Of a stretch of 64,000 nucleotides of DNA, positions 10,621 to 19,831 are shown one piece after another (within the stretch, counting starts at the first letter, position 1; every line of letters starts with the position of its first letter). The stretch spans positions 589,795 to 653,794 of the forward strand of contig NZ_JAMQGP010000003.1 in NCBI RefSeq assembly GCF_023703465.1. The letters run 5' to 3'. Position numbers and translations under genes: made by a program. The notes beneath the pieces are model-generated. The model made no database searches. It was not told where the DNA came from and saw only the letters and a list, made by a program, of their open reading frames with translations. This DNA is from Echinimonas agarilytica. GTDB lineage: Bacteria; Pseudomonadota; Gammaproteobacteria; Enterobacterales; Neiellaceae.

Positions 10621-10646
10621 TTCCCCGTTTTCCAGTCGGATTTCGG

Positions 10647-12071
10647 CTATTTTTTAGTGGAATTCATAACTGGTTGATCGCGTACGATTTCTCGTGGCAA
10701 TTGATTTTTGAGACGGTTTGCTACCGCTTTTCCAAAGCCGAGAGTTTTGCCTTCATAAGTGGCTAAGCATTCGCCTTTGTTCGGCAGTCCTTCAATTCCT
10801 CGAACGTCGCGGCCTTGCAAATACTCTTGTGCTTGTTCTGCGTTTAACTCAAATGTTAAGTGCTTAAATTGATGGCCGTAAGCAATAGCAAATCCGTGAT
10901 CCAACTTGTAATTACGTTTAAATCGCTCAGCAACACGAATACCAATGCGCTGGAACTTTAATTTACCAAATAGCGGTTCCAAGGCTTTTGGAAATAACCA
11001 AAATGTATCATTGCGTTCAAACAGTTCCATGTCGTTGGGTAGGGTAAAGCCAAAGCCATCTAAGTATTGTTGCAGCTGTTCAATGTCATCGCGCTTGGCA
11101 AAATGATAAGGAAACCTGCCAGGACGTCTCACTTCAGATTGGTCAGGCGCTGTGGCTGATTGTTTACGAAATGCGGCAACAAAGAAGCCTTCTGAATCGT
11201 ATATCTGAGGCCAAACGTGCAAATAGCCTTCGGCGGTCACTGACTGCGCAGCGCCATCAAATAGATCATGAAGACTACACACCTCCACGTTGTCGCCAAA
11301 CGTATCAAGCAAATGCTGACACACATTCTGATTTTCTTGCGCGCTCAATGTGCAAGTGGAGTACACCATTGCTCCACCCGCTTTAAGAGCGTGGAACGCA
11401 CTTTCGATCAGCGTTTTCTGTACCTCTGAAATTCGCTCAATACTTTCCATATTCCAGTTTTTCATCGCATCGGGGTCTTTGCGTAAACTGCCTTCGCCAC
11501 TGCAAGGAGCGTCGAGTAACACCGCATCAAAGGTATTGGGCAATGCTGCACCAAAGATGGCTGCGTCAAAATGTGTGAGTGCGGCATTAGTAACACCGCA
11601 CCTTTGCAAGTTGGCATGCAGAAATTTAAGGCGTGATGCAGACAACTCATTCGCTACCAAACCGCCTCTATTGTTCATTAAGCCTGCAATTTGAGTCGTT
11701 TTAGAGCCAGGGGCTGAAGCCATGTCGAGTACAAGGTTCATCGATTTTGCAACGTGAGCCAACGCCATAGGCGGCAGCATTGAGCTGGCCTCTTGAATGT
11801 AAAATTGGCCATTGAGGTGGCAAACATGATTGCCCAACTGGTAGTCAGGCGTCTCATTCAGCCAAAGCCCTTGCTCGCACCAGGGAACGGGTTCTGCTGC
11901 GGAAAATAGTTTGCCAATCTCATTGGGCGCAGGTTGCAGCAATGTATTGATGCGAATACTTTTGCGCAAAGGCACTTGGCAAATATCCACAAAGGACTCA
12001 ATGCTGAGATGCGGTGGTAGTATCGCTTTAATGTTTTGAATAAACTCTTGGGGTAAGAGATTTTTTGGCAT
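10647..12071 (-). CDS. rsmF: 16S rRNA (cytosine-1407-C5)-methyltransferase RsmF
   Basis: Methylates C1407 of 16S rRNA in the 30S subunit using S-adenosylmethionine. The chosen start gives MPKNLLPQEFIQNIKAIL, which aligns with the N terminus of E. coli RsmF; an ATG ten codons upstream (12101) has no better ribosome site. The RNA methyltransferase core has the SAM-binding DMASAPGSKTTQI, the motif IV cysteine in DAPCSGEGSLRKDPDAM and the motif VI catalytic cysteine in STCTLSAQEN. A PUA-like C-terminal region follows (about residues 300-474). In E. coli, yebS-yebT-rsmF are neighbours; here letA and letB lie upstream in the same direction but an oppositely oriented gene separates them, so the association is kept but not as one operon. 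Confidence 0.93.
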   Translation of the reverse strand: MPKNLLPQEFIQNIKAILPPHLSIESFVDICQVPLRKSIRINTLLQPAPNEIGKLFSAAEPVPWCEQGLWLNETPDYQLGNHVCHLNGQFYIQEASSMLPPMALAHVAKSMNLVLDMASAPGSKTTQIAGLMNNRGGLVANELSASRLKFLHANLQRCGVTNAALTHFDAAIFGAALPNTFDAVLLDAPCSGEGSLRKDPDAMKNWNMESIERISEVQKTLIESAFHALKAGGAMVYSTCTLSAQENQNVCQHLLDTFGDNVEVCSLHDLFDGAAQSVTAEGYLHVWPQIYDSEGFFVAAFRKQSATAPDQSEVRRPGRFPYHFAKRDDIEQLQQYLDGFGFTLPNDMELFERNDTFWLFPKALEPLFGKLKFQRIGIRVAERFKRNYKLDHGFAIAYGHQFKHLTFELNAEQAQEYLQGRDVRGIEGLPNKGECLATYEGKTLGFGKAVANRLKNQLPREIVRDQPVMNSTKK

Positions 12072-12153
12072 TTTATTTCTAGGCTTTTGAGGTGTCAGCA
12101 TACGCTGTGTCTAATGCCGTCATATTAACACATACTTTTCAGGGAATGATCTT

Positions 12154-13383
12154 GTGCTCAATCGTGTTTGGTTAGTCATGATGGTTGGCAGCATTGCGGT
12201 TGCGTTACTGCAGGTTGCTTTGGGTGAGTCATCACAAGTGATTAACGCAATGGGAGCCGCGTTATTTGCCGGTGCAGATTTAGCCGTTGATATTGCGCTG
12301 GGTTTAATTGGAGTGCTGTGTTTATGGCAAGGCATCTTTGCCATAGCCGAACGCGCTGGTATGGTCGACGCGTTAGCGCGGTTCATGGCGCCGCTATTTA
12401 GAGTCTTGATGCCAGCTATTCCTAAAGGTGATCCTGCAATAGGAAGTGTGACGCTCAATCTTGCTGCCAATGCGCTGGGTTTAGACAATGCTGCAACGCC
12501 CTTGGGCATTAAGGCCATGCAAGATTTGCAGCGGCATAATCCAAAACCCGACACCGCCTCCGATGCGCAAATTCTATTCTTAGTGCTGAATACTTCATCA
12601 GTCACATTGATTCCAGTGACCGTCTTTTTATATCGAGCACAGCAAGGCGCGTTGGCACCGGCAGATGTGTTTGTGCCTATCTTACTCACGACCTCTGCAT
12701 CAACCTTAGCTGGATTGTTAATGGTGTGCGCCGTTCAGCGCATTAACATTTTTCAGCGTAGTGCGTTGCTCTATTTAGGAGTGGCCATTGCTGCACTACT
12801 AGCATTGGTTGGCTATCTTGGCCAGCTCGGAGCTGATGCCATGAGCCAACAATCTACGGTATTAGCGAATGTGGTGTTGCTGGGCTTTATCGCCTTGGTG
12901 TTAACTTTAGCGTCTAAACGCGGCGTGGCGGTATACGACAGCTTTGTGGAAGGGGCAAAGCAAGGGTTTGAAACCGCCGTGCGACTCATTCCATTTTTGT
13001 TGGCCATGCTTGTTGCACTGGCACTACTCAGAGCGAGCGGTATTTTAGGGGCTCTGATGGACGCGATTCGTTGGGTTGTGATTAAGACCGGTGGTTCCAC
13101 TGAATTTATTGAGGCATTGCCTGTTGCGTTTGCCAAACCGTTTTCGGGATCGGCTTCACGAGCACTGATGATCGACACCATGAATGCACATGGGGCTGAT
13201 AGCTTCGTTGGACGGCTTGCCAGCATCATGCAGGGCAGTACGGAAACGACCTTCTATGTACTTGCGGTGTACTTTGGGGCGGTGGGCATCCGTAAAACGC
13301 GTTACGCATTAAGTTGTGGCTTGTTTGCAGATGCGGTAGGAATCGCCACAGCGATTGCAGTGGCGTATTGGTTTTATGGCTAA
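12154..13383 (+). CDS. SpmA/SpmB-like nucleoside-recognition (Gate) domain membrane protein
   Basis: Inner-membrane protein with two nucleoside-recognition (Gate) domains, corresponding to a fusion of SpmA and SpmB of Bacillus. The first half has GLIGVLCLWQGIFAIAERAG and the motif NLAANALGLDNAATPLG; the second half has VRLIPFLLAMLVALALLRAS and a conserved SGSASRALMID motif near residue 330. About nine to ten hydrophobic segments are visible in 409 residues. Translation begins at GTG with AGGGA about 9 bases upstream. The transported substrate or role in non-sporulating bacteria is not known. It converges on letB with only 11 bases between stop codons and no hairpin there. Confidence 0.8.
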   Translation: MLNRVWLVMMVGSIAVALLQVALGESSQVINAMGAALFAGADLAVDIALGLIGVLCLWQGIFAIAERAGMVDALARFMAPLFRVLMPAIPKGDPAIGSVTLNLAANALGLDNAATPLGIKAMQDLQRHNPKPDTASDAQILFLVLNTSSVTLIPVTVFLYRAQQGALAPADVFVPILLTTSASTLAGLLMVCAVQRINIFQRSALLYLGVAIAALLALVGYLGQLGADAMSQQSTVLANVVLLGFIALVLTLASKRGVAVYDSFVEGAKQGFETAVRLIPFLLAMLVALALLRASGILGALMDAIRWVVIKTGGSTEFIEALPVAFAKPFSGSASRALMIDTMNAHGADSFVGRLASIMQGSTETTFYVLAVYFGAVGIRKTRYALSCGLFADAVGIATAIAVAYWFYG

Positions 13384-13394
13384 GTACGAGTCGC

Positions 13395-16046
13395 TTAGTC
13401 TTTATCGATAGTGAGCTGCCATTGCCGCCATGTGTTCTTTGCCTTTGCGTGAAGTTTGAATCGAGAACCTTGCTGAGCACGTTCTCGAATGGCTTCGTTG
13501 TCGGGCGTACCAAATGCAATGCCCCCCGCGATGATCGTGGTGAGGGATTCGGCTTGAATTTTCATTCCACTAAATAACCCGGCTTCTGCTTTGATTCCAG
13601 AGACGTTCCAAAAATGCGTATTTGAACGTACCAAATGGCTGTAGTCAGGTTTGATGTTCGCCTGAATCACTACACTTTCAGAGCCTTCAGCCAGCTCAGT
13701 TGATGTGACTTGTCCGACTTGGATTTGGCGGAACAATATTGGCGAACCGACTTTAACAGAACCCAGAGCCGGGCTTTCTAGGTAAATTGTAATGCCATCG
13801 GTTGGTACGGGGTTTTTTGGGGCCCCGTATCCTGCGTTAAATTGTTGACGAGTGGCGCCGGTACCCGGTAGCGCGATAATAAAATCTCCGGTCAATAGTG
13901 CTTTAGGGTTTGATACACCATCAATTCCAATAGAGCCCGACTCAATCCAAAACTGGGTGCTCTGTCTCATGAAACTATCGGCGTAGAGTTGTTCCAAATA
14001 TACTTGCGCGTTGACGTGATTTAGCCCCGGATCCAATACAATATCGTTGACTTCGCCAATTTGAAAACCGCCATAAAAGACTTTTGTACCCTGCGTCACA
14101 CTGGTGCTCACAGGCAGTTCTATGTTGATGACTGACACGGTTTCCATCGCGATCTTTTGATTCGAATATAGCTCAAATTCCAACGGGCCTTTGGCCGAAG
14201 CTTCAGAGTTGGGAGTGTCGAATGCAATGCCACCTAAAGCTGCCGCAATCAGTGAGCCGGTTTGGACTTCTAGCCCTGTTAAGTCGGCTTTGAACTTAAT
14301 GCCGCCCATTTGCCAGAAGCGAGATGATTGATTCAATAAGTGCGCATATTTAGCTTGTACGCCGGCAGTCATAATTACTTTTCTTTGGTCATTCAGTTCA
14401 ACGCTAAGGATTTCGCCCACGGGTAAATCTTTAAAGTACACTGGGGCTTCAGCTTGCAGCCCATGAACGTCGTCCGACACTATTTTTATTAGTTTTGGTT
14501 TGGTGCGCTTGCCTACAACTGCAGCTTCGATTGTTGAGTAAAGCGCAAGGTTTTGACCGTCTTTCGCTGGCGAAGCATCTTTCCATTGGTTACCGCGCAT
14601 GAGCGTAATACCGCCCATTAACACCTGTTCTATGGGTTTAGTGTCAATGGTTAATCCGCGCAGGCTCGCTTTCACATCAATACCAGAGTTGACATAAAAT
14701 CTAGATTTATCGGTCACTAAGTGCGTGTATACAGGGTTAATTACAACATCAAATTCAACCGAGTTGTCGTCGCTTAACACCACATCGCGAATATGACCAA
14801 TGGTCAGCCCTCGATAGAAAATCGTTTTGCCCGCGCTTAATCCATAAGAGTTTGGGGCGTGAAGTGTAATGTTTAACGAACCAGGGAGTGCGGGTTCATT
14901 TGGCTGAATTTTAAAGTGCCTCAATTCGCTGGGCTTTGTGGCGGGCGAAAATTGAATTCGATAACCCAATACAATCGTATCGAGGTTTTCTATTCCAGCC
15001 ATCGAAATTTTGGGTTTCACCAGCCAGAACTGACTATCGTCGCCTAATAGTTCATTGAGCGAAGGATCGAGGTGTGCCTCTCCTGTTACATAGGTCTGGT
15101 CGTCGCTTAAACGAATATTCTCGAACGTCCCTATGGGAACGCCTAGGTAACGAATCTCTGTTCCACTTAGAGCCAGGCCGTCGGCTACATGGATAGTGAG
15201 CGCAATCTGAATGCCTCGGTCTGCTTCATCCAGTGAGGGGTATAGAACAAATTCTTGCTCTTCGGCTTCGAGCGGATCACTGCCCAAAGGGCTGTCGAAT
15301 GCGATTCCACCAGCGATGATGGTGGCGAGGCTTTCGGTTTGCACTTCAACACCGCTAATTCCAGCGGACACTCGCACGCCACTGACGTTCCAAAAGCGAC
15401 TGTCTTTGGTGACCAAGTGAATATATTCACTGTTAATTTGGACTTGAACCATGACGTCGTGGCGCTCGTCATCGAGCTTTATTTTTACCACTTCGCCGAC
15501 TGCGAAATGGCGGTAATAAACGGGAGAACCAACGGATAAGCTGCCTAGTGTTGGCGTACGTAGGCGAACGATCAGATCGTCGTCTGTCAGTTGTAATGGT
15601 GCTTCCTTAACGGCTTCAAATTCGCGTTCTTTGGGACCTTCACCGGGTTGAACTGCAATGTAATTTCCCGACAAAATAGTGTCGAGCCCTGAGATTCTAG
15701 TGAGTGAGGCTTGCGGGCGCACTAGCCAAAACTGTGTGCCTCGGGTCAGTGCACTTTCAGCTCGAGGGTCCATTTCTACCAGCACGTTCACACCAAGTAA
15801 GCGTTGATCGGGTTCGATTGTTTTGACCTTACCAACGACTAAACCTTTGTACTTGACTGGTGTTTTATCTTCGATGATGCCGTTTCCATCTGGAAAATGA
15901 ATCGAAATCATAATGCCTGCTTGGCTGAGGCTTTGGTATGCAAGGTAGCCACCTAGCAATAGCGCGATGATTGGCAGCAACCAAATTGCGGAAATAGGAG
16001 ACTTCTTTTTAATCAGTGGTTGCGCGGCTATCGAATCATTTGGCAA
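13395..16046 (-). CDS. letB: LetB (YebT), seven-MCE-domain lipid transport tunnel protein
   Basis: Forms a periplasm-spanning tube for lipid transport between inner and outer membranes, anchored by one N-terminal membrane helix (about residues 18-38, ISAIWLLPIIALLLGGYLAY). Seven MCE domains can be counted by their repeated closing motif, for example FWLVRPQ, RFWNVSGVRV, QFWLVKPK, RFYVNSGIDV, RFWQMGGIKF, QFWIESGS and HFWNVSGIKA. The 883 residues agree with E. coli LetB (seven domains, about 880 residues). The start codon is TTG, with AAGGAA five bases before it; no in-frame ATG exists near the N terminus. It lies ten bases downstream of the second letA gene and is surely co-transcribed with it. 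Confidence 0.93.
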   Translation of the reverse strand: MPNDSIAAQPLIKKKSPISAIWLLPIIALLLGGYLAYQSLSQAGIMISIHFPDGNGIIEDKTPVKYKGLVVGKVKTIEPDQRLLGVNVLVEMDPRAESALTRGTQFWLVRPQASLTRISGLDTILSGNYIAVQPGEGPKEREFEAVKEAPLQLTDDDLIVRLRTPTLGSLSVGSPVYYRHFAVGEVVKIKLDDERHDVMVQVQINSEYIHLVTKDSRFWNVSGVRVSAGISGVEVQTESLATIIAGGIAFDSPLGSDPLEAEEQEFVLYPSLDEADRGIQIALTIHVADGLALSGTEIRYLGVPIGTFENIRLSDDQTYVTGEAHLDPSLNELLGDDSQFWLVKPKISMAGIENLDTIVLGYRIQFSPATKPSELRHFKIQPNEPALPGSLNITLHAPNSYGLSAGKTIFYRGLTIGHIRDVVLSDDNSVEFDVVINPVYTHLVTDKSRFYVNSGIDVKASLRGLTIDTKPIEQVLMGGITLMRGNQWKDASPAKDGQNLALYSTIEAAVVGKRTKPKLIKIVSDDVHGLQAEAPVYFKDLPVGEILSVELNDQRKVIMTAGVQAKYAHLLNQSSRFWQMGGIKFKADLTGLEVQTGSLIAAALGGIAFDTPNSEASAKGPLEFELYSNQKIAMETVSVINIELPVSTSVTQGTKVFYGGFQIGEVNDIVLDPGLNHVNAQVYLEQLYADSFMRQSTQFWIESGSIGIDGVSNPKALLTGDFIIALPGTGATRQQFNAGYGAPKNPVPTDGITIYLESPALGSVKVGSPILFRQIQVGQVTSTELAEGSESVVIQANIKPDYSHLVRSNTHFWNVSGIKAEAGLFSGMKIQAESLTTIIAGGIAFGTPDNEAIRERAQQGSRFKLHAKAKNTWRQWQLTIDKD

Positions 16047-16056
16047 AGCATTTTCC

Positions 16057-16671
16057 TTAATCGTTTACATCGTCCCAAATTAGACGTGTATCAAAGCTCT
16101 CGGTGGCAAGTACGGTGAGCAGAATCACCATTGCAAATGCGGTTGCTGCAGGTCCACAGGAGAAGTCCAATATTTGTCCAAGGTTGACTAACGTGGCCAT
16201 GATAGAGATGACGAATAAATCTAACATTGACCATTTTCCTATCCATTCAATCGCATGATACATGCGGAGTCTTGATTTCCGGTTGCGTAAAATATTAAAT
16301 TTTAAACTGATTAATATAAAACTCAGGCCAATAATTTTAGCGAAAGGAATTGCAATGCTGGCCGTAAATACAATGAGTGCAATGGGCAGCATATCGGCTG
16401 CTGCTAACGCAATAACGCCAGACATAATCGTATCTTCTTGAACCGTGCCGCTTTTCGTAAAATAGCTAATAGGATAGATATTGGCAGGTAAAAAAAGAAT
16501 AAGTGCAGCGATGAGGCAAGCCCATGTCCGTTGCAAACTATTTGGTGATCGTTGATAAAGTTTAGTCTCACATCGGGGGCAGGCAACGTGCCCCACATCA
16601 ATTTCAATGTGCTCACATAGCTTATTGCAGCAATGGCAAACCACTAACCCTCGTTCATATGCGCTAGCCAT
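16057..16671 (-). CDS. LetA-like (PqiA family) protein, second half
   Basis: PqiA-domain inner-membrane protein, corresponding to the C-terminal half of E. coli LetA (YebS), partner of LetB in lipid transport. It opens with a zinc-ribbon-like pair, CHCCNKLCEHI and CPRCETKLY, followed by about four membrane segments and the family motif around IEWIGKWSMLDLFVISIM. The chosen ATG (MASAYERG) has AAGG eight bases upstream and overlaps the stop of the preceding gene by eight bases, a sign of translational coupling; an ATG 63 bases upstream lacks such a site. In E. coli both halves are one 427-residue protein; here they are two genes. Confidence 0.85.
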   Translation of the reverse strand: MASAYERGLVVCHCCNKLCEHIEIDVGHVACPRCETKLYQRSPNSLQRTWACLIAALILFLPANIYPISYFTKSGTVQEDTIMSGVIALAAADMLPIALIVFTASIAIPFAKIIGLSFILISLKFNILRNRKSRLRMYHAIEWIGKWSMLDLFVISIMATLVNLGQILDFSCGPAATAFAMVILLTVLATESFDTRLIWDDVND

Positions 16672-17281
16672 GAGATTGCCTTTGTTCAATGAGGTGCCAC
16701 ATATAATGCCGATTAAACTGCTGCGCAAGGGCAATTAATACTGCAAACATAAACACATAGCTGACCAGGCCTAAGCCAAAATAGATATCTGCATAATCCT
16801 TGAGTTTAAATACTGCGACTAAAAAGCTAATCAAATAGATCTCAAGCATGGCCCACTTTCTAATGCGATTCATGATTTTCATGAGCACGACTAAAGTCGA
16901 TGGCGCCCATTGCCGTTTATAGCCGTAAAGCAACGCGATCAGACACCCCATTGTAACCAGGGGGGCCACTGCACCGGCAAAAATGACCAGCGAGCCGACA
17001 AACCAGAAACCGCCATCAATGAGCGTTAAACCCGCGCCCCAAATAGTGGTACTGAGTTCTTGGTTAAATAACCGAATGGTAATGAGTGGCAAAAAATTGG
17101 ATGGAAACCAGAGAATAAATCCAGTAAAAGCGAGAGCAAAGAGGCCATCGAGTTTGAACGGACTGTGACTAAAAATACGTTTGCCACACCGAGGGCAGTT
17201 GGCGTCATTATGTGGTGGCACTTCTAATAACGATACCAAGAGATCGCAATCTGTGCACGCGACCATGTGTGGCTTAGCCAT
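16664..17281 (-). CDS. LetA-like (PqiA family) protein, first half
   Basis: PqiA-domain protein of 205 residues, matching the N-terminal half of LetA. It has the metal-binding pair CTDCDLLVSLLEV and CPRCGKRIF near the N terminus, then four predicted membrane segments and RIRKWAMLEIYLISFLVAVF, the repeat equivalent of the WSMLDLF motif in the second half. First gene of a letA1-letA2-letB operon, divergent from nif3. In tube-forming lipid transporters the LetA part is the inner-membrane component thought to load lipid into the LetB tunnel. Confidence 0.85.
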   Translation of the reverse strand: MAKPHMVACTDCDLLVSLLEVPPHNDANCPRCGKRIFSHSPFKLDGLFALAFTGFILWFPSNFLPLITIRLFNQELSTTIWGAGLTLIDGGFWFVGSLVIFAGAVAPLVTMGCLIALLYGYKRQWAPSTLVVLMKIMNRIRKWAMLEIYLISFLVAVFKLKDYADIYFGLGLVSYVFMFAVLIALAQQFNRHYMWHLIEQRQSHG

Positions 17282-17424
17282 CTGTACTCCAAGCTCAGTC
17301 TAGAGTCAGGTGAATTTTAATGATTTCAGTGTATTAACAGAACTAGTTTTTGTCTAGTGGGTTAACCGTAGAGCCGAATTAAAAGCCCGTGTACAATACC
17401 CTGAAAATTCCACAGAGGCTTTTT

Positions 17425-18180
17425 ATGTTAACTACTGAACTTGTGACTTACCTCGACCAAACTTTACAATCCAATCAAATTCGAGATTTTTGTCCAAATG
17501 GCCTTCAAGTCCAAGGCAAGCCAAACATTCAGTCAATTGTAGCTGGAGTCACCGCCAGTCAAGCACTTGTCGACGAAGCCATCGCACGCAACGCCGATGC
17601 CGTATTAGTGCATCATGGTTACTTCTGGAAAAATGAACCCGCGGCTGTTGTAGGCATGAAGTATAACCGCCTTAAGGCGTTATTAACGCATGATATCAAC
17701 CTCATCGCCTACCACTTGCCGCTTGATGTCCATGCTGAACATGGTAACAACGCTCAGCTAGCGAAGCGTTTGGGAATTGTTGATGCCGAAGGGCTCGATC
17801 CCAACGACCCATTTTCAGTGGCGATGCAAGGCCGTTTAGCTCAACCTGTCACAGGCGCTCAGCTTGCTGAGCGCATTGCGCAGAGTTTGAACCGAACTCC
17901 TGTCTTTGTGGAAGGGCACGGCGGTGTCGTGCAAAAAGTGGGTTGGTGTACGGGCGGTGGGCAGTCATATATTGACCAAGCCGTTGCCGCAGGATGTGAT
18001 GCGTTTATCACCGGCGAAGCATCCGAGCAAACGGTGCATGTTGCTCGTGAAATGGGAATCGACTTCATCGCAGCAGGGCATCACGCAACAGAAAGGTATG
18101 GCGCGCTCGCATTGGGTCGGCACATTGCAGAAAAATTTGATCTAAATGTCGAGTTTGTGGATATCGACAACCCCGTATGA
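17425..18180 (+). CDS. Nif3-like dinuclear metal centre protein (YbgI)
   Basis: Member of the NIF3/YbgI/DUF34 family of hexameric metalloproteins, thought to act as metal-dependent hydrolases or in metal homeostasis; the exact reaction is not settled. Metal ligands are visible in VLVHHGYFW, YHLPLDVHAEHGNN and AGHHATERYG. The chosen ATG has AGAGG eight to nine bases upstream and gives 251 residues, close to E. coli YbgI; an upstream in-frame GTG at 17389 has no ribosome site. A -10-like TACAAT lies at 17392-17397. The stop codon overlaps the start of cmoM (ATGA), so the two are co-translated. Confidence 0.9.
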   Translation: MLTTELVTYLDQTLQSNQIRDFCPNGLQVQGKPNIQSIVAGVTASQALVDEAIARNADAVLVHHGYFWKNEPAAVVGMKYNRLKALLTHDINLIAYHLPLDVHAEHGNNAQLAKRLGIVDAEGLDPNDPFSVAMQGRLAQPVTGAQLAERIAQSLNRTPVFVEGHGGVVQKVGWCTGGGQSYIDQAVAAGCDAFITGEASEQTVHVAREMGIDFIAAGHHATERYGALALGRHIAEKFDLNVEFVDIDNPV

Positions 18181-18932
18181 ATAAGAAATCTAATTTTGAT
18201 GGTGCAGCAGGTAAATTCAGTCGCTGCATTTATGACAGTGCAAAAGGTAAAGTTCGCCTAGCTGTATTGCAGCGTGACCTGCAGCAAGTGCGAGATGGCA
18301 GACCATTGCGCGTTTTAGATGTGGGTGTTGGGATGGGCCAAATGGCTCTTTGGTTCGCCGAAGCTGGGCATGATGTTGTGGCCTGTGACATATCGGATGA
18401 TATGCTCAATGAAACCAAGGTTGCGGCAATTGCACGTGGTTGTTTGCAAACCATGAGCTTTGTGTATGCGGGACTAGACCAGTTACCTGAACTGGAAAAA
18501 TTTGATCTTGTGCTTTGTCATGCGGTTCTGGAATGGATTGAGGACCACGAGTCTTTTATTCAACATTTGGCCAATCAGTTGAAGCCGCAAGGCCATTTAA
18601 GTTTGATGGCCTTTAATCAAAAAGCCCTACTTTATCAGCACTTGGTATCGGCCAACTTTGAATACGTTGAAGGCGGAATGACGCGGCGCAGTCGGCAACG
18701 TTTAACGCCAAACTGGCCCATCACTCCTGCTGCGTTAGAAAATGCAATTGCAAAGGCTGGAATGTCGGTTTCGACTCGATCCGGTATTCGTACCTTTAGT
18801 GATTATGTTCGCGACAAGCAACAAACTGAAATTCAGCAAGAAGCGCTAATGCGCTTAGAGCTTATTCATTCGCAAGACCCTGATTTTCTTGCGGTATCTC
18901 GGTATTTGCACTTTTATTGCTTACGTGGTTAG
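18177..18932 (+). CDS. cmoM: tRNA 5-carboxymethoxyuridine methyltransferase CmoM
   Basis: SAM-dependent methyltransferase that forms the methyl ester of 5-carboxymethoxyuridine at the wobble position of certain tRNAs. The N terminus NFDGAAGKFSRCIYDSAKGK, the SAM motif VLDVGVGMGQMALWFAEAGH and the downstream LCHAVLEWIEDHESFI match E. coli CmoM (formerly SmtA) closely. 251 residues. Its start overlaps the nif3 stop by four bases. Its last 71 bases overlap the 3' end of the convergent periplasmic binding protein gene. Confidence 0.9.
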   Translation: MNKKSNFDGAAGKFSRCIYDSAKGKVRLAVLQRDLQQVRDGRPLRVLDVGVGMGQMALWFAEAGHDVVACDISDDMLNETKVAAIARGCLQTMSFVYAGLDQLPELEKFDLVLCHAVLEWIEDHESFIQHLANQLKPQGHLSLMAFNQKALLYQHLVSANFEYVEGGMTRRSRQRLTPNWPITPAALENAIAKAGMSVSTRSGIRTFSDYVRDKQQTEIQQEALMRLELIHSQDPDFLAVSRYLHFYCLRG

Positions 18933-19776
18933 CGGGCATCCACCAATCGGTGTGCATGGGAGGCAAATCGTCGGGCAAAAATGGATTTTGAAGTTCAATT
19001 AGGTGTCTAGACTGGCTTTGAACTCGTTGAATAACATCTGAAAAATGCTTTTCAAAAATGGCTTTGAAACTGCCATCTTCAATCGCCATATCTAGTCCTT
19101 TCTCAAGCCGACGAGCAAGGCCTTCGTTACTCCTGTTCACAAAGAAATAACGGGGAAAAGGGTAGTAAAGCGCAATATCACTATTAATCATCAAGTCTGA
19201 GTAGCGGTCTGACTGCTGTTCAATTTCAATATAAATCTCATTTAGGCCGCGTGGTAAATAGTCAATTTGAGATGTGGCTAACATGGCAAACAGATCTTGA
19301 TAGCCGGCACTTGCAATCACTGGAATGCGGTTGCGGTATAGAATACGTAAATCTTCCCAATGCAGGCCAAACCCTGCCACTGCGTTGTTTTTTAGATCTT
19401 GTAGTGACGAAATGCCAGCAAATTTATCATTGTGTTCGCTGTGAGTTAGTAACAGGCGGTAGCCAAGCATACCTTGTAATAAAGGCACTTTCACTGCTTT
19501 GAAGCTAAACTCTCTTTGTGTACTGGTGGGGAGAAATGCAATATCGATTTGGCCTGAAAATAACGCTCTTAGACCCTGTTGCTCAGACATTTCTGTACCC
19601 GAAAATTGAGCTTCAGCATGGCCATATTCTTTTTCCGTGAGCATTAACACGTGCTCCAGCAGTTCAATGTCGTAATGAAATCGATCATGATGCTGAAAAT
19701 ACAATAGTGGATCAGGTTTTGATGTGGCTAGAAACGATAAAGTAGCCAACATTAAACAAGTGACATAACGCAACAA
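18862..19776 (-). CDS. Periplasmic solute-binding protein, SBP_bac_3-like
   Basis: Secreted amino-acid-binding-protein fold protein of 304 residues. Signal peptide at MLRYVTCLMLATLSFLATSK; then two-lobed binding features such as GLRALFSGQIDIAFLPTSTQ, LQDLKNNAVAGFG and a C-terminal GLDMAIEDGSFKAIFEKHF. Translation appears to start at a TTG with GGAG about ten bases upstream; the next ATG (residue 9) would shorten the signal peptide. There are no ABC transporter genes alongside, so it may be a stand-alone sensor or orphan binding protein, as is common in this order. The last 71 bases overlap cmoM on the other strand, extending the C terminus beyond the fold. Confidence 0.75.
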   Translation of the reverse strand: MLRYVTCLMLATLSFLATSKPDPLLYFQHHDRFHYDIELLEHVLMLTEKEYGHAEAQFSGTEMSEQQGLRALFSGQIDIAFLPTSTQREFSFKAVKVPLLQGMLGYRLLLTHSEHNDKFAGISSLQDLKNNAVAGFGLHWEDLRILYRNRIPVIASAGYQDLFAMLATSQIDYLPRGLNEIYIEIEQQSDRYSDLMINSDIALYYPFPRYFFVNRSNEGLARRLEKGLDMAIEDGSFKAIFEKHFSDVIQRVQSQSRHLIELQNPFLPDDLPPMHTDWWMPANHVSNKSANTEIPQENQGLANE

Positions 19777-19831
19777 TTGCCGTCTCCATGAAAGTGGACG
19801 ATGTAAACGAAACGTGAAGGTGCTTTAGATT

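Noticed and set aside
12120..12689. 189-residue minus-strand open frame
   Set aside because: It lies opposite the SpmA/SpmB-like gene, is low in complexity (Ala, Ser, Lys rich) and matches the antisense of a membrane protein.
16671..16734. Earlier ATG for the second letA gene
   Set aside because: It would force a 71-base overlap with the preceding gene and has no ribosome site, whereas the ATG at 16671 has AAGG and gives the usual N terminus.
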